Below, in pieces: positions 22,953 to 34,079 of a stretch of 64,000 nt of DNA (the stretch's first letter is position 1; the number at the start of each line of letters is the position of its first letter). Below the pieces are notes generated by a model, which did not search any database, had not been told where the DNA came from, and saw only the letters and a list, made by a program, of their open reading frames with translations. Both the position numbers and the translations under genes were made by a program. The stretch lies in the NCBI GenBank assembly GCA_018340375.1, contig JAFFJZ010000009.1, positions 13,780,501 through 13,844,500 of the forward strand. The letters are read 5' to 3'. This DNA comes from Gonatopus flavifemur (Eukaryota; Arthropoda; Insecta; Hymenoptera; Dryinidae).

Positions 22953-24718
22953 TCAACAATCATCTTTGTGGACAAATTTGGGTGGACAAATGCAGGTTTT
23001 TTTCATTTCTAAGCAAATTTCATCATATTTTGATGGTTCCTGCCTTGGAAGATTTTCTTTACCATGTAAAATTCTTTTCATAGTTGAACTCAGTTTTGCA
23101 GATATGTATTTATTGATATCGAATCTTCTCCTTAGATGAGGCATGATTAGAGCATCTGCTAAAATCTTCATGAAATTGAGACGCGATATGACCGAATTAC
23201 CTTTGTAACATTGGTACAAAATATGAGCGTTTACTGTGCTCACTTCAAGGAGCATATAAAATATTGACATCGGCCATCTGTTTGTTCGACGATTTATACT
23301 GTAAATCGCATACTTTTTATCTAAACTGTCAACACCTCCCTTAGTCATATTGTAATACGATACGATCTCGGGTTTATTATTTTCGGGGTCAGTCGCTTCA
23401 CTATGATACATAGATGATAGCAGAAGAACCACTTTATTTTTCTTAGGCACATAAGATAAAAGTGTGACATCATTATTGAAACCGGAAAGAGTACTTTCTA
23501 CTTGTTTTGATCTGTGGGGGAGAAAACTAGGTGGTATTTCCCTCTTATTCTTTTTCACTGTACCCACATATGTCAACTTTCGCTTTTGAACTAATTCTAT
23601 GGATGAAAACCAATTATCGGCTGTTACGTTCCGATTTGAATTCTGGATAGACTTTGTTAATCTCACAACACTTTGAGTAGGGATAGCAAGTTTTTTCTCT
23701 TCTGAAGTAAGAGTGTGGCCATCAGAGCCTTTTCCAGTATATATATATATATATATGCATCGTATAAATAGCTATTTCTTGCGTCAGTCATACACATAAT
23801 TTCAAGTCCGTATCTTGCTGGTTTTTTCGGCATATACATTTTGAATCGACTTCGGCCTCGAAAAGGAACAAGCATTTCATCTACACACACATTAGCACCT
23901 AAATTATAATGCTTTTGAGAATTTGCTATCATGCGATAGAATAGTTCGGATATGGCAGCTGCAGGATCATCTTGTTGTCTTTGTGAACGTGTCGCTTCAT
24001 CATCAAAACGCAAAGCCATCAAAATAGACAAGAACCTTTTTTATGACATAGTAGCTCTTAATATTTCTCTGCCACTGCCATCAGTAGCGAATAAACATGA
24101 TACACTTTCATGAGCTGATTTGAAAACTGCGCTGTATATAAGCAGACCTATGAATGCTCTCATTTCAACTTCATCCACATCTGCTAAATCAGAACGCCTC
24201 ACGTCCTTATCAACTAAGGTATCTCGACAATGTTTCAATTTGATGTTAGTATTTTCGATCACACAATTCAAAATCTCATCAGAGAATAATAAATTCCATA
24301 CTTGAAATGGGTTTGGATTGTCACCAAGAACTCTAGCTTCAGCCCGAAGTGAAGGAAGTTTCATCATCAGATTGTGCGCTCTTGTTCGGACGTTAGTAGG
24401 TGGAGATTTTAAAGACCATTTGAAACAATTTTTCTTCCCATAAGCATAACTTTCCTTTCTAGATTCATTTTTTTCCTTACCACTCAACTTGGAGGCTTCC
24501 GAAAAACCCAGATCAATATTTCCCTCTTCAGACTCCTCAGAATCAGTATCGTGTTCTGACTCTTCAATGTAATCTCTGTCATCATCACTGCTCACATATT
24601 CCTCACACTCTTCTCCTATCACGTCATCTAAAAGTTCTTCATCTTGTCTAGAGGTATCATTTGGATGAAGAGAACCACGTCGAGCTCTTCTGAAGTTGTG
24701 AGCTGGTTTCTCAGCCAT
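22953..24718 (-). pseudogene. piggyBac transposase, nearly intact
   Basis: It starts at ATG 24718 with an acidic Ser/Asp/Glu-rich N-terminus (about residues 20-75). The transposase core follows (FQVWNLLFSDEI, ATMS...LRFDD, ANVCVDEMLVPFRGR, YMPKKPARYG). The three catalytic-type Asp motifs are all visible: CMTDARNSYLYDA, TADNWFSS and KGGVDSLDK. The C-terminus ends in a short Cys-containing tail (CICPPKFVHKDDC), probably a shortened zinc-binding domain. Two lesions kill it: an in-frame TAA at 24041-24043 and a frameshift at a TA microsatellite (23738-23756) between YDAYIY and the next block. It is otherwise open, so decay looks recent. Confidence 0.93.
23738..23756. repeat. (TA)n run in the piggyBac coding region
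   Basis: About nine TA repeats sit inside the transposase frame. Length change here accounts for the shift between the two coding blocks. Confidence 0.9.
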
Positions 24719-24992
24719 TTCCTGGAATTTTATTAGTCGATGATCAATAACAGAATTTTATGAAAATAATTACGTATCTGGTATCGCCGGTATAACATAC
24801 CGCTTGTGAGCCGCTCTGTAAGGATGGCGTAAGCACGAAGCACTGTGCACCGCTACTACAGCCATCGAGCGACGTACGTGAACTAGATAGGAAGGTATAC
24901 AAGCCACTAGCGCCAACAAATGACGTAGTGGGTGAAATTCAAACACTTGAAATTTTTTGAGCGGTATCACAGACCGCGATACCAATTAAAGG

Positions 24993-25621
24993 TTAATAGC
25001 GGTATTTATCTGGTAGTAAATTTGACCCTGGATTTCGAAACAATACGGGCCCGGTCTTCTATTACTAAATTGAACTGAATTAGCGTTGAAAGATGCGAAC
25101 GATAATGCGCTATTGTACCCCCGGATACGGGCACATAAAGTTTTTGAATTTGCATCAGTGCCATCAAAAAGAGCCCGGAGCTGATCTGGAGGATTTGATA
25201 ATGGGTCTAAATAAACATTTCCATGATTACAACAATCATTGAACGAATCACCTTTGTTGGATACTCTTCCTGCAGTGAAATAATTGGCAGCACAATGTAC
25301 ACATGAAATATTCATAGCGCCAATATAATGTTTTTCAACATCATCCAAAGATATATTATCATCCTCATGAAGAGTTTGATATTTCCCTGGCTGATTACAG
25401 TATGTTTGAGTTACTGTTAAGGGCGGAGTAGTTGAATTTGATTGTAATGGTGATGAATGTTCAGCTGGTATATGATTTTTAGGACATGTCTTTGTATTTT
25501 TCAAATTACAATGCTTAGCGCGTTGGCGACGATCTCTTCCATTCTTTGTGTCTTGTTCCCGTCTCAAACGTTTAAGCGCCTCTTCTTCCGAAGGAGTGCG
25601 ATAAATTTTTTTTCTAGGCAT
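24993..25621 (-). pseudogene. Helitron Rep gene, first (N-terminal) segment
   Basis: ATG 25621 opens a frame with a basic start (MPRKKIYRT...LKRLRREQD) and a CxxC...CC zinc-finger-like block (CVHCAANYF...DCCNHGNVYL). It then has LRALF...RGYNSALSFASFNAN and GPYCFEIQGQIYYQIN, standard for the N-terminal region of Helitron Rep proteins. At TTAA 24993 the frame runs into the piggyBac. The next Helitron codons resume at 22551. Expression signals upstream were not identified. Confidence 0.9.
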
Positions 25622-26329
25622 AGTTGTGTCTGATTAAAACACTTCAATTATCGATTTTAAAAGAACACACGAGTTATCTGAAATCAATTTATCACACGAA
25701 TTTGGTTGAACTCTGCAATATATTGAGGTGATTGAATGTGGTAAAACAAACTGATCATCTAAACAACAATTTTGCGTGGGACTAAATTACTGGAATTTTA
25801 TTCATGAACCGAATAAATACAACATGGAATTCAACAATCAATAGTAAATTTCAATCGTTTGTTAATTGTTATCATCCACTTACTAATTTGTCCGTTGCTT
25901 ATTGCTTAATATCTGGGTATGCTAATAAAAATTCCAACTGCAAAAAGAAATCCATTAATTTGGTGGGGAAATAATGTAATTAGAAATCAGCACAGAAATC
26001 ATTGGGGATAGAATCAATGGCTTCGCAAATGGGATTGGAAACCGAAGCAGAAATGGGATCGTCGTCCACGATATCGTATCAACCAAACATAATATGTCAC
26101 CGCATCATAATTTCATATATATATAACGCAAATTCAAGGTCACATGCAATGGAACCTGCTGATTCCATGCAATGGATAGTCACCTTGTAATTTCATATGT
26201 ATGTGAAGTAGTCGCAATGTCATTATAACATGCATTGTTATCGATCTTCTTATTTTGGAAAATATGCATCTTTTACACTTTTTGACCTTGGATTCAAGAT
26301 CAGAAAGTGTATTGTATCATATGTACATA
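25622..26329. other. Region 5' of the Helitron gene, no gene seen
   Basis: The 5'-TC end of the Helitron would be expected here on the minus strand but cannot be fixed by eye. A hairpin around 26105-26210 is built from CATGCAATGGA and TCCATGCAATGG. Confidence 0.4.
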
Positions 26330-26641
26330 CAAAGTGTCTCAGAAAACACCTCTCGCCTTTTACCAGCGTATTCCTTACAACAAACTGAACAAAGTTCCGT
26401 TCACTATTTTTTCATCTGAGCCTCGGTTTCAGAGTCATAAACAAAATGAGTCAACCATTCAGCTGACAAGTACACCGGCTACACCAATAATCATTAAGTA
26501 GACTTATGTAGCTTCTATCAATTGGTTACAGTCAACTCTGAAACTAAGTCTCAGGTCAAAAAATGATGAATGGAAGAGTTGTTCAATTTCCTCTCAGGGA
26601 TACATCGATAAAAGGCGTAAGGTGTTTCCTGAGATACCCTG
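26330..26641. mobile_element. 312-bp MITE with about 105-bp arms
   Basis: Left CAAAGTGTCTCAGAAAACAC and the inverted right arm (CAGGGTATCTCAGGAAACAC) are flanked by TA on both sides. The arms stay alignable inward to TTTCAGAG. It is non-coding. TA flanks fit Tc1/mariner-type mobilisation. Confidence 0.82.
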
Positions 26642-26643
26642 TA

Positions 26644-27927
26644 TGTATGTGTATGCCCTGGTGCAAATCCGGAAGTGGAGGGAGGAGGTATTGAAACGTG
26701 AAGCGTGAAAATGTTCCAATTCCCCCCTGAACTCCCCAAAGATGACTCTTTGTTACGCTCAAATAACTCTTAGGTTACGCTTTCGTCGCGGTTTTGTTGG
26801 GCTTCATCGCTCTTCTTTCACCAGGGTGTGTTCGGCCTCAAAACTGACGTTAAAAAAACTCATCGGATTTAGAAGTGTAACATACAACAGGTGGATGAAA
26901 TCACGAGTTCGCTAAAATAAAATATGTTATATTCTAGTTACATTTTGGCAACTTCTGATGTGTGGGAAATGACAGGTTGCCAATCCATTGCGTGAAATGA
27001 ACAAGTGGTATCGGGTATGATCTTATGTTACATTGTGGTTATAATTCGGTAACAAACTGAGTTTGGGCGGTAATTTCTACGTTTATGGAATCGAATTCAA
27101 ATTTGCATACAAACTTTCAGTATGTTAAGGCCACTCCAACATCCGACCCAGATAGCAATTCAACCTTGCTGCAATGCTTTCAGGCAAGCTTGTGACAAGG
27201 TTGACATGAGCCTCCTAGTTGACACACGACACGGGAGCAAGCTTACGATTCCCTTGAGCAGTCTTGTAGCAACCTTACGCTGACCAGGTTTCCAATAACA
27301 AGCGAAAAACAATTAAATGACAAGTCTGAAAAAGAATGACAGGCTCATGACAACCTTCATGTCATCTAGGAAGAAGCGATTCGAACATTGTGCCAACTCT
27401 TTCATTGGATTACATTCGTTCATTGGGAATTTTCGATGTATATTACTAATAAAGTCCACAACTAAGATTATACTCTGAATATAAGTTTCAATCTTCCGTC
27501 GATGAGTTCAAATCGACTCAAGGGAAGCAAGAGAGTTTGAAAGGTGAAGAGTGGATATAGATGATCCCTGATAATCCAACTCGAGCCAGATTTTTTTCGG
27601 CAAATCATTCAAAAACCAAGGAATAAAATCAAAATATCGTTGTATACAGATCTTTTCCAATCAATAAAGATGGTCTTTACGGAGCGATATTCTGATTTTG
27701 TTGCCTCATGTTTAAATAATTTGTGAAAATAGTTTCAGTTGGTCTTTTTCTAACCAATGAGACTGGTAACGTCTCCAAGGGGCCCTAGTATTCACCTTAA
27801 ATGCCAAGAATTCTTTGTTTCCTCACATCTATGACAACAGACCCAAATTCATGCTTGGTTTAGATTCTAATTTCGGGCACGAGCTTGATTATCGCCCACC
27901 CAACATAGTTTCTCACTACATCAAAAC
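26644..27927. other. Intergenic DNA, no gene seen
   Basis: No coding similarity, RNA gene or clear element ends were recognised. Confidence 0.45.
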
Positions 27928-27929
27928 TA

Positions 27930-28185
27930 CACTGTTAACAATTTCTGGACGAAACTTCGAATACACGTAACGGAAGCAATCTTCAATCATGTAACTGAAA
28001 ATTTAAGTTACATGTGTACGAAATTTCAGTTACGAAAATATACATAAATGTGGAATATAATATAGTAAAAATTTGAAAATTCGATTACTTGTAAATTAAT
28101 CTTCAATTCGAATATCAAAAATATTAGATTTCAGTTGCAAATGTGATTGAAAAAGTTATTAAATTTCAAACAATTCTCAACAGTG
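27930..28185. mobile_element. 256-bp CACTGTT MITE
   Basis: Left CACTGTTAACAATTTCT and right inverse CACTGTTGAGAATTGTT are flanked by TA on both sides. No coding sequence. Confidence 0.72.
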
Positions 28186-28210
28186 TACAATGTAATTTAA
28201 GATGAAAGCA

Positions 28211-28427
28211 CACAGCGAAAAATTTTGTGTTCCAGAAGGTTCGCTCAGAGTTTGTGTTAAGAAAACAAAATATAAAATTCTCAACTTAAAAGATTTTCAG
28301 TGTGAGAAAATCAACATTTTTGTGTTGATTCGATAAATTTGTTGTGCTGGTATTATTCAACGTGAATTGCGAGTGGACCTCCTGGAACATACACGTGTGT
28401 TAAAAATACACAAAAGTTTTCACTGTG
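28211..28427. mobile_element. 217-bp CACAGCGAAAA MITE, copy 1
   Basis: Left CACAGCGAAAAATTTTGTG and right inverse CACAGTGAAAACTTTTGTG are flanked by CA on both sides. Inner TCCAG(A/G)AGGT is shared by both arms. The same family recurs at 38072-38279. Confidence 0.78.
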
Positions 28428-28610
28428 CAATATTACCTGTTTATTACATACAATGAACTGGTAACGTGTGATTTCACACTTCTCAGAAGTTGCTCAATGT
28501 AACCACAATATGACATATTCAATTTTGACAACATCGTGTTTTCATCTACCTATTGTAAGTTATGTCAACCAATTTGAGGAAATTTTTTAACACCCATTGA
28601 AGTCGAACCC

Positions 28611-28926
28611 TTATGAAAACACCCGATATCGGGAATTTGTCGTGCTCTTCCATTGTCAGATGAGTCCGATAAGTACATAATATACTTGGAGATCTCACCA
28701 TAAAATTCCGATATTGTCACAATACACACGAAAAATATCTAACGTAAACCCGATATGAATATCTATCGCGAAATCATCGGGATTCGGTTTTATATCGGAT
28801 AATCATCGTGGGTATTGTAACAGTATCAGGATTTCATCGTGGAATCTTCAATGGTATTGTATTCTTATCTAACGTGTCTGATAATGAAACGACACGATAA
28901 ATTCCCGATATCGGGTTTTTTCATCA
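28611..28926. mobile_element. CCCGATATCGGG inverted-repeat element
   Basis: Arms of about 80 bp carry ACCCGATATCGGGAATTT(G/A)TCGTG and then CATT(G/A)TCAGA. The middle repeats CGATA strings (TATCGGATAATCATCG). Duplication and exact ends are uncertain. Confidence 0.65.
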
Positions 28927-29427
28927 AGAAACACACTTATGTACACTAGGGTGGGCCGAAAAAACTCAACTTTTTTTTCTCGAGTCGCTATACCGCGGAA
29001 AAGTTGCGATTTGGAATGACAAAAAATATTTTTAAAAAATCAATAAAAAATATCGATGTCTTCCGGTCGCGCAAAGCCGCCAAAGTTCATAAGAATAGGT
29101 CAAAATCCACCATTTCACGTGAATTTTCGAAATAAGTATAGATCTTATGATTCGAACGCTATAGCTGTAATTAATCAATGATGAAATCATCGTAAACAAT
29201 TGTGGAAAATCACCGAAATCATTCAATGCATTCAGTTTACCCATTAGCATGAAATTCATGCGGAATATTGAGGAAGCAAGTGCGTGCATGCACTGAAAAA
29301 AACAATGTAGCTGAATTTGAGTCCGAGTCCATTCTGTAGTTACTGTAACTGTATTATGACCATAAAAATGTGCAATAGATATGACCGAACTCGCGTGGAT
29401 CCCTCAGAGAGAGGAGAAAAATGGAAT
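28927..29427. other. Intergenic DNA, no gene seen
   Basis: The stretch begins with AGGGTGGGCCGAAAAAACTC, reminiscent of dispersed repeats, but its limits are not visible. No coding similarity. Confidence 0.35.
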
Positions 29428-29429
29428 TA

Positions 29430-29925
29430 CCCTGGTGAAAATGGAAGCGGAAAGGAAGAGTAAACGAAGCGTATGCTGGGAGGTAACAAAAACGTTAATG
29501 AAAAGTATACAGAGCTTGAATGGAAAGGATGCGAAGCGGGAGTTGAAACAAAAGAAGCGTACAAAATTTAAGAAATGTAATTTAAAAAATTGAACCCCAT
29601 AGCGAGGATCGAACCGGTGACTTTCACCATGGTAGTCGAGGGTCTTATCCACTTAGCCATTGATCGTCGTTGGGATCGATCGCATAAAGATATTATTTAA
29701 AATCAGAATAGGTATGATTCGTACACGTTTAATATAACTCACTATTACTTCACATGAAGAGTGTGTGAAACGGGATCGAAAGCTTATGAAGCGTATATGG
29801 GACGTATGATTTCATTACTTCACAGTAAGAGGGCATTACACGTTTCGAGAAGAGGGAATTGAAACATTTTTCGCTTCGTATCCGCTTCCTCCGCACTTTG
29901 TGTATACGCTTCATTTTCACTAGGG
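29430..29925. mobile_element. 496-bp CCCTRGTGAAAATG element with tRNA-like core
   Basis: Left CCCTGGTGAAAATGGAAGCG and right inverse CCCTAGTGAAAATGAAGCG are flanked by TA. The arms are rich in GAAGCG/GAAACG words. A tRNA-like segment lies in the centre. An unremarkable plus-strand open frame across the left arm has no family match. Confidence 0.78.
29594..29675 (-). repeat. tRNA-like (SINE-type) sequence
   Basis: On the minus strand, ATGGCTAAGTGGATAAGACC fits a Pol III A box and GGTTCGATCC fits a B box at normal spacing, followed by CTCGCTATGGGG. T-arm pairing is poor and an acceptor stem is not clean. I read it as a tRNA-derived relic and not a working tRNA gene. Confidence 0.6.
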
Positions 29926-29927
29926 TA

Positions 29928-30478
29928 GTATTACTTTCTTTATTCAATACAATGTATAGAATAAAGAAACCTTCATTAGTCTGAGTGTTTTCTGTTAAAA
30001 TATTTTATCTCTTTCCCACATGACTCTTTTTATTTCTCTTATTCATTGCCTCCATTTACTCAATTCTAATTGATTGTCTCTGTTCTATGTCTTTATGATT
30101 ATGAATGTTGCACTTACTTCCACAGTAACCTCAATAAGAACATGACTTCCGCAACTACAAAACTCAAATTCGATTGCATTCTCTTCTCAATGTGTGATTG
30201 CCGTGTTTATTAATCTGAAAATAAGGAATTCCTGTTTTGTTACTACATAATATAAATATATTACTACGTGAAAAAATTGAGAATATTGACCCAGCTCAGG
30301 TTGAGGATGGTAAAATACGATTAAACCCTGGGCGCCAAAAATGTACAAACGCCATTGCTCCTGCCTTCTTTTGTTATCATTATGCCATTTTTGCTGAAGC
30401 TCTCATGCCTTCACATCTTCATGTTATTCCACGTTTAGTGTTGTGCAGTGTTGTGCTGTGAAGTTTTTGAAATACATA
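29928..30478. other. Upstream flank of the decayed gag ORF
   Basis: No gene, LTR or clear promoter was identified. GGGCGCCA near 30330 looks like a reversed primer-binding site, but nothing around it supports that reading. Confidence 0.4.
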
Positions 30479-31432
30479 ATGGCAGCCTCAAAGAAAATGA
30501 TCACAAGAAATGTCTTTGAGTGCCCTATATTTGGTAAACCCAGAGATTTTGTGCAAAATATACTTCCCACGCATGAAGACGTGATTCGGTGCTGTTTCCA
30601 AGAACAGTATAATTCATCTGTAAAGGTTAATAACAAAAGTGTCAGTTTTTCAAACGTGGCTCATAAAGTAGCTGATAAAATAAAAAGTTTGTTCGAGAAA
30701 GCATCTATACTTTACTATGTATATGACAATGTAAAAAAAATCGGGGAATCAAATTTATCGAATGCCGTGGTAGAAAACCGGCGCCGTATTTTAGAGGACT
30801 ATTGGACTCGTATTAATTCGACCCATCAAAAGCTCCTGTCTATTGCCACCGTCGACCAAATAGCAAGAATTGATTATTTCACAAATCATACCATATTAGC
30901 GATTGAGGATGCGTATTTGGTGGCGTCAGATTTTCTCGCTGGACTATTAGTACGATACCCATCTAGAGGAGACGCGGCTCCCTCCAATTTCGTCAACGAA
31001 ACTCGAGCAAGCACTCGAACTCCATCAACCAACTTACCAAAGATTAGTCTCTCCACTTGCGATGTTAATTATCTTAGTTGGGAGAATTTTCGGGACCTGT
31101 TCAAATCATTGATTCATACGAATACGGCGTTGACCGGAATTGAAAAGTTCCAATATTTGAAATCTAGTTTGCGCGGGGATGCAGCATCCATTATAAATTC
31201 TATTTCACCCACGGCTTCGAATTACGTCAGGGCATGGGAACGCGTCCAAAAACGTTTCGATAATACCCGTTTAATTACCACCGCGATTATTCGCCGCCTT
31301 TTGTTATCAGAAACTCTTGAGAATGACGATGTAAGAGACCTCAAGAGATTTCGCGATAACGTCAACGAGTGCTTGGACGCGTTGGAGGGTCCCGATTTTA
31401 AGGTGGGAGACATTGGGAAATTGTTACCTTGA
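30479..31432 (+). pseudogene. BEL/Pao gag ORF with an unusual N-terminal segment
   Basis: The ATG at 30479 opens a frame of about 317 residues. Residues about 120-317 are a BEL/Pao gag of the DUF1759 type: a RINSTHQKLL helix region, then KISLSTCDVNYLSWENFRDL, YLKSSLRGDAASIINS and NVNECLDALEG. Residues 1-85 (FECPIFGKP...ILPTHEDVI...VADKIKSLFEKASI) do not look like gag. They recall a short region I associate with uncharacterised insect proteins (LPTxxDV...KASI), which is from memory only. The two parts are fused in frame. The frame ends where typical gag continues, with similarity resuming in another frame after 31433. It is either a captured segment or a chance fusion during decay. Confidence 0.75.
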
Positions 31433-32220
31433 AAGCATGGGATTTGAAGTTGGGGAATAGTCGTGATCTGCCCACGTTCGGAGAATTCGACGATTTTCTT
31501 GAAGCATGCATAAATGTGTTAGAATCATTCCCGTCCTCCAGGTCCAAATCCGTTATGCCGATCAAGAACACAACAAAACCCGAATTTTAATCGCACGTTG
31601 AGCGTTCACATTTGACAACGGTTTTGGATTGTTTAGTTTGTAAAGCGAATCACTCGCTCGAACAATGACAGTCATTTGCTGGGAAGACCCTGGAAAACAG
31701 ACGAGATTTCGCGAGGACGCATGAATTATGCTTCAATTGTTTCAAGTCTGGCCATTTTCCACGCCAATGCCCATCTAAAAACACATGCCAACAATGTGGC
31801 AAAAAACACCATGTGCTTTTACATGAAACATTAACAAATGGATGGCCCACCCAAGCTCCGACACCGTCACCGAGTTCCAGTGTCTTTCCTAATGTGAACG
31901 CCTTGAATGCGGGCGATCAAGGTACCGTAGGAAACGTACATTTCGCAAGCGATTTCGATCACAACTCAAAGGCCGTCCTTTTAGCCACGGCCTGGATACA
32001 ACTTTCAAGCCCAAATGGCTGCACCATGTGTGTGCGCGCGTTGATTGATCCGTGCTCACAATCCACGTTTGTGTCCGAGGCCGTGGCTCAAAGTCTAGGT
32101 CTCGCTAAAATTCGCACGTGTGTAACTCTTGCTGGTCTGAACGACATCAGGTCGAGTACTATTAATTTCCGCGCCGATGTAGTTTTAGCTTCTCGAGATG
32201 GCACTGGGCCGAACGTGTGA
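31433..32220 (+). pseudogene. BEL/Pao gag nucleocapsid and protease remnant
   Basis: Shifted and stop-interrupted plus-strand frames continue the gag. Two zinc knuckles are visible (CFNCFKSGHFPRQC near 31735-31776 and CQQCGKKHH near 31789-31815). A retropepsin-like stretch follows (ALIDPCSQSTFVSEA, near 32040-32085), in which the residue normally Gly after the catalytic Asp-Pro/Ser is Cys. The frame stops at 32218-32220. No reverse transcriptase, integrase or LTR follows, so this is a 5' fragment. Confidence 0.82.
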
Positions 32221-34079
32221 GTTTGATTTAATCATCCATCACGTGTGAACAGAAAATTTGGCACTCTCGAGCGCCGGCAATTTTCAAGCTTATAGCTGTG
32301 CTTGAGTTTAATTTTCGAAACATATATCAAATAAGATATATCACTTCACTCACGTTCACTACTGGCCTATATGATGTGGAAGATTCCCTACGTATGTTCT
32401 TCACTGCTTCTCAGTTCACTGTTTGAAACCTCAACACGCACAAAGGAGGCTTTTAGTGTTTTTCCTGCACGCAGTGTTGATCGGCACTCGAAAATCAATC
32501 TCAAACTATTTTACAGCACATAATTTATGAAGCACTTTGAATCAATATCACCGGTTATTCAGATTTCAATCTCAGCAACGATTCAAGCGTAACGAATCAA
32601 GAACCTTCGGTAAACACTTCGGGTAAGTAACTAATCATTCGAATCAAAGATAGAAAGGTAGGAAGATGAATATGTCACGTGAGATATTCGTTTATCATTA
32701 CGATATGGGGGAGGCTGTGAGAAAGGAAATGAGAGGAACGGAACAGCACAGACGATTATATTATTGTTCCGAAAAAGTATGAAAATTATTGAATTGAATT
32801 TTTTTTGGTCGGGTTATTAAAATGATTGTGTGATTAATAATAATAGATGAATATTTATCAACAAATTCCCAATGCGATTGATTCATTACATAAACAATCG
32901 AATGAAATATCATTAATTGTCAAATTTGATTTGAAATTGCGTTCCAATAATCCTTTCCCATTGGGACAAATCATTATTTGTTTTTTTACATAAAAATGTA
33001 CATGGGAATTTTTCAATTAATCCTCCTTCTTTATCACTGACTGATGAATGAAAAACAAAGAAATCAACGAAATGTTATATATTTCCAAAATCCCTCATAA
33101 ACTTTCGTGCAATAATAAATTACCATAATAAATAAAAAATTGTGACACTACTCACCATGCGAAATACCCATATCGACTTCCTTGATGTTTTATATCCTTC
33201 GCCAAAGAATGAATTCACTATTAATCCTCTTTATTCGTATGAAACGATTCCGTTCTTTGTTTCTTCACCCGTATTCATTCATAGGGGAGACTGGGGTAAA
33301 TGCGTCACTGGTTTCAATCCACCACCCATTTTTTCTACCACCAAGCAACACCAAACCAATTTCTAGAATAGCAGTTTTGTATGCTATGTAATAACAATAT
33401 TAAACCGCTCCAAACTTTACACTTTTGGTTGTAATGCAAAAGCAACCGCAGCGATGGACAATTTGCACATGCACGGCACGATCCAAATGTCGACGTGAAA
33501 GACAACATAATAACTCGATATAGACAATCTTTAGATATCAACTAAACCCTTGGAAGAAGAGACGACGAATTATACGATTGGAGTAAAGGGCTGTGAATAC
33601 GCGCGATTTTTGTGTGCCACAATCAATCAAAGAGGGGATCAAAGAGGGGTCGAATAAGAAAAATACCGTAGCCAATCAGTATTCTGGAAAGCTGCGGACA
33701 TGTTCTTTCTAGATATGAATATTTCTACAAGATTCCATGGATACTGCGGATAGAATCACAAATATTCTCGCAATCTTCCAATTGGAATATTGCAGATAAA
33801 ATCTTCTGCGAGGTTCTGAAAATCTATGACGAGAGGACGTTACGTTCGTTGCAAATGTAATATGATGAGAATATTTCAATGGCAATATTATGCATAACAA
33901 CGAAACATTTGATGATCTTCAATCGGGTCTTGATGAAATTTAATAGTGGGGAGTGGAAAAATATGGACAGTACAGTATTGACGTACAAAATTGAGAATAA
34001 TCAAATACAAAAAAAAATACGAAGGAGTGAACCCCCCCCCCCCTTCACAGGCATTTTGGTGTTAATCTGACCCTGAACT
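32221..34079. other. Intergenic DNA, no gene seen
   Basis: AT-rich sequence without coding similarity. A run of 13 C residues lies near 34031-34043. Open frames at 33142-33391 have no recognisable product. Confidence 0.45.

Larger units (their letters stand above)
22552..24992 (-). mobile_element. piggyBac element inserted in the Helitron gene
   Basis: The ends are CCTTTAATTGGTATCG and its exact inverse CGATACCAATTAAAGG. TTAA is duplicated at 22548-22551 and 24993-24996. The length of 2441 bp is normal for piggyBac. Subterminal TGGTATCG(T/C)CGGTAT(C/A)ACATACCGC occurs at both ends. A minus-strand transposase gene fills the element. Confidence 0.95.

Noticed and set aside
29381..29593. Lys/Glu-rich open frame as a small protein
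   Set aside because: It begins just outside and runs across the arm of the 29430-29925 element, whose GAAGCG repeats explain the composition.
29594..29675. Functional tRNA gene
   Set aside because: A and B boxes are present, but the T arm and acceptor stem do not pair well and it sits in an inverted-repeat element.
30320..30345. GGGCGCCA read on the minus strand as a retroviral primer-binding site
   Set aside because: No LTR-like sequence lies on the expected side and the neighbouring gag remnant is in the opposite orientation.
34031..34043. C-run as a regulatory G-quadruplex
   Set aside because: A single homopolymer run with no neighbouring runs in register; more likely simple-sequence slippage.
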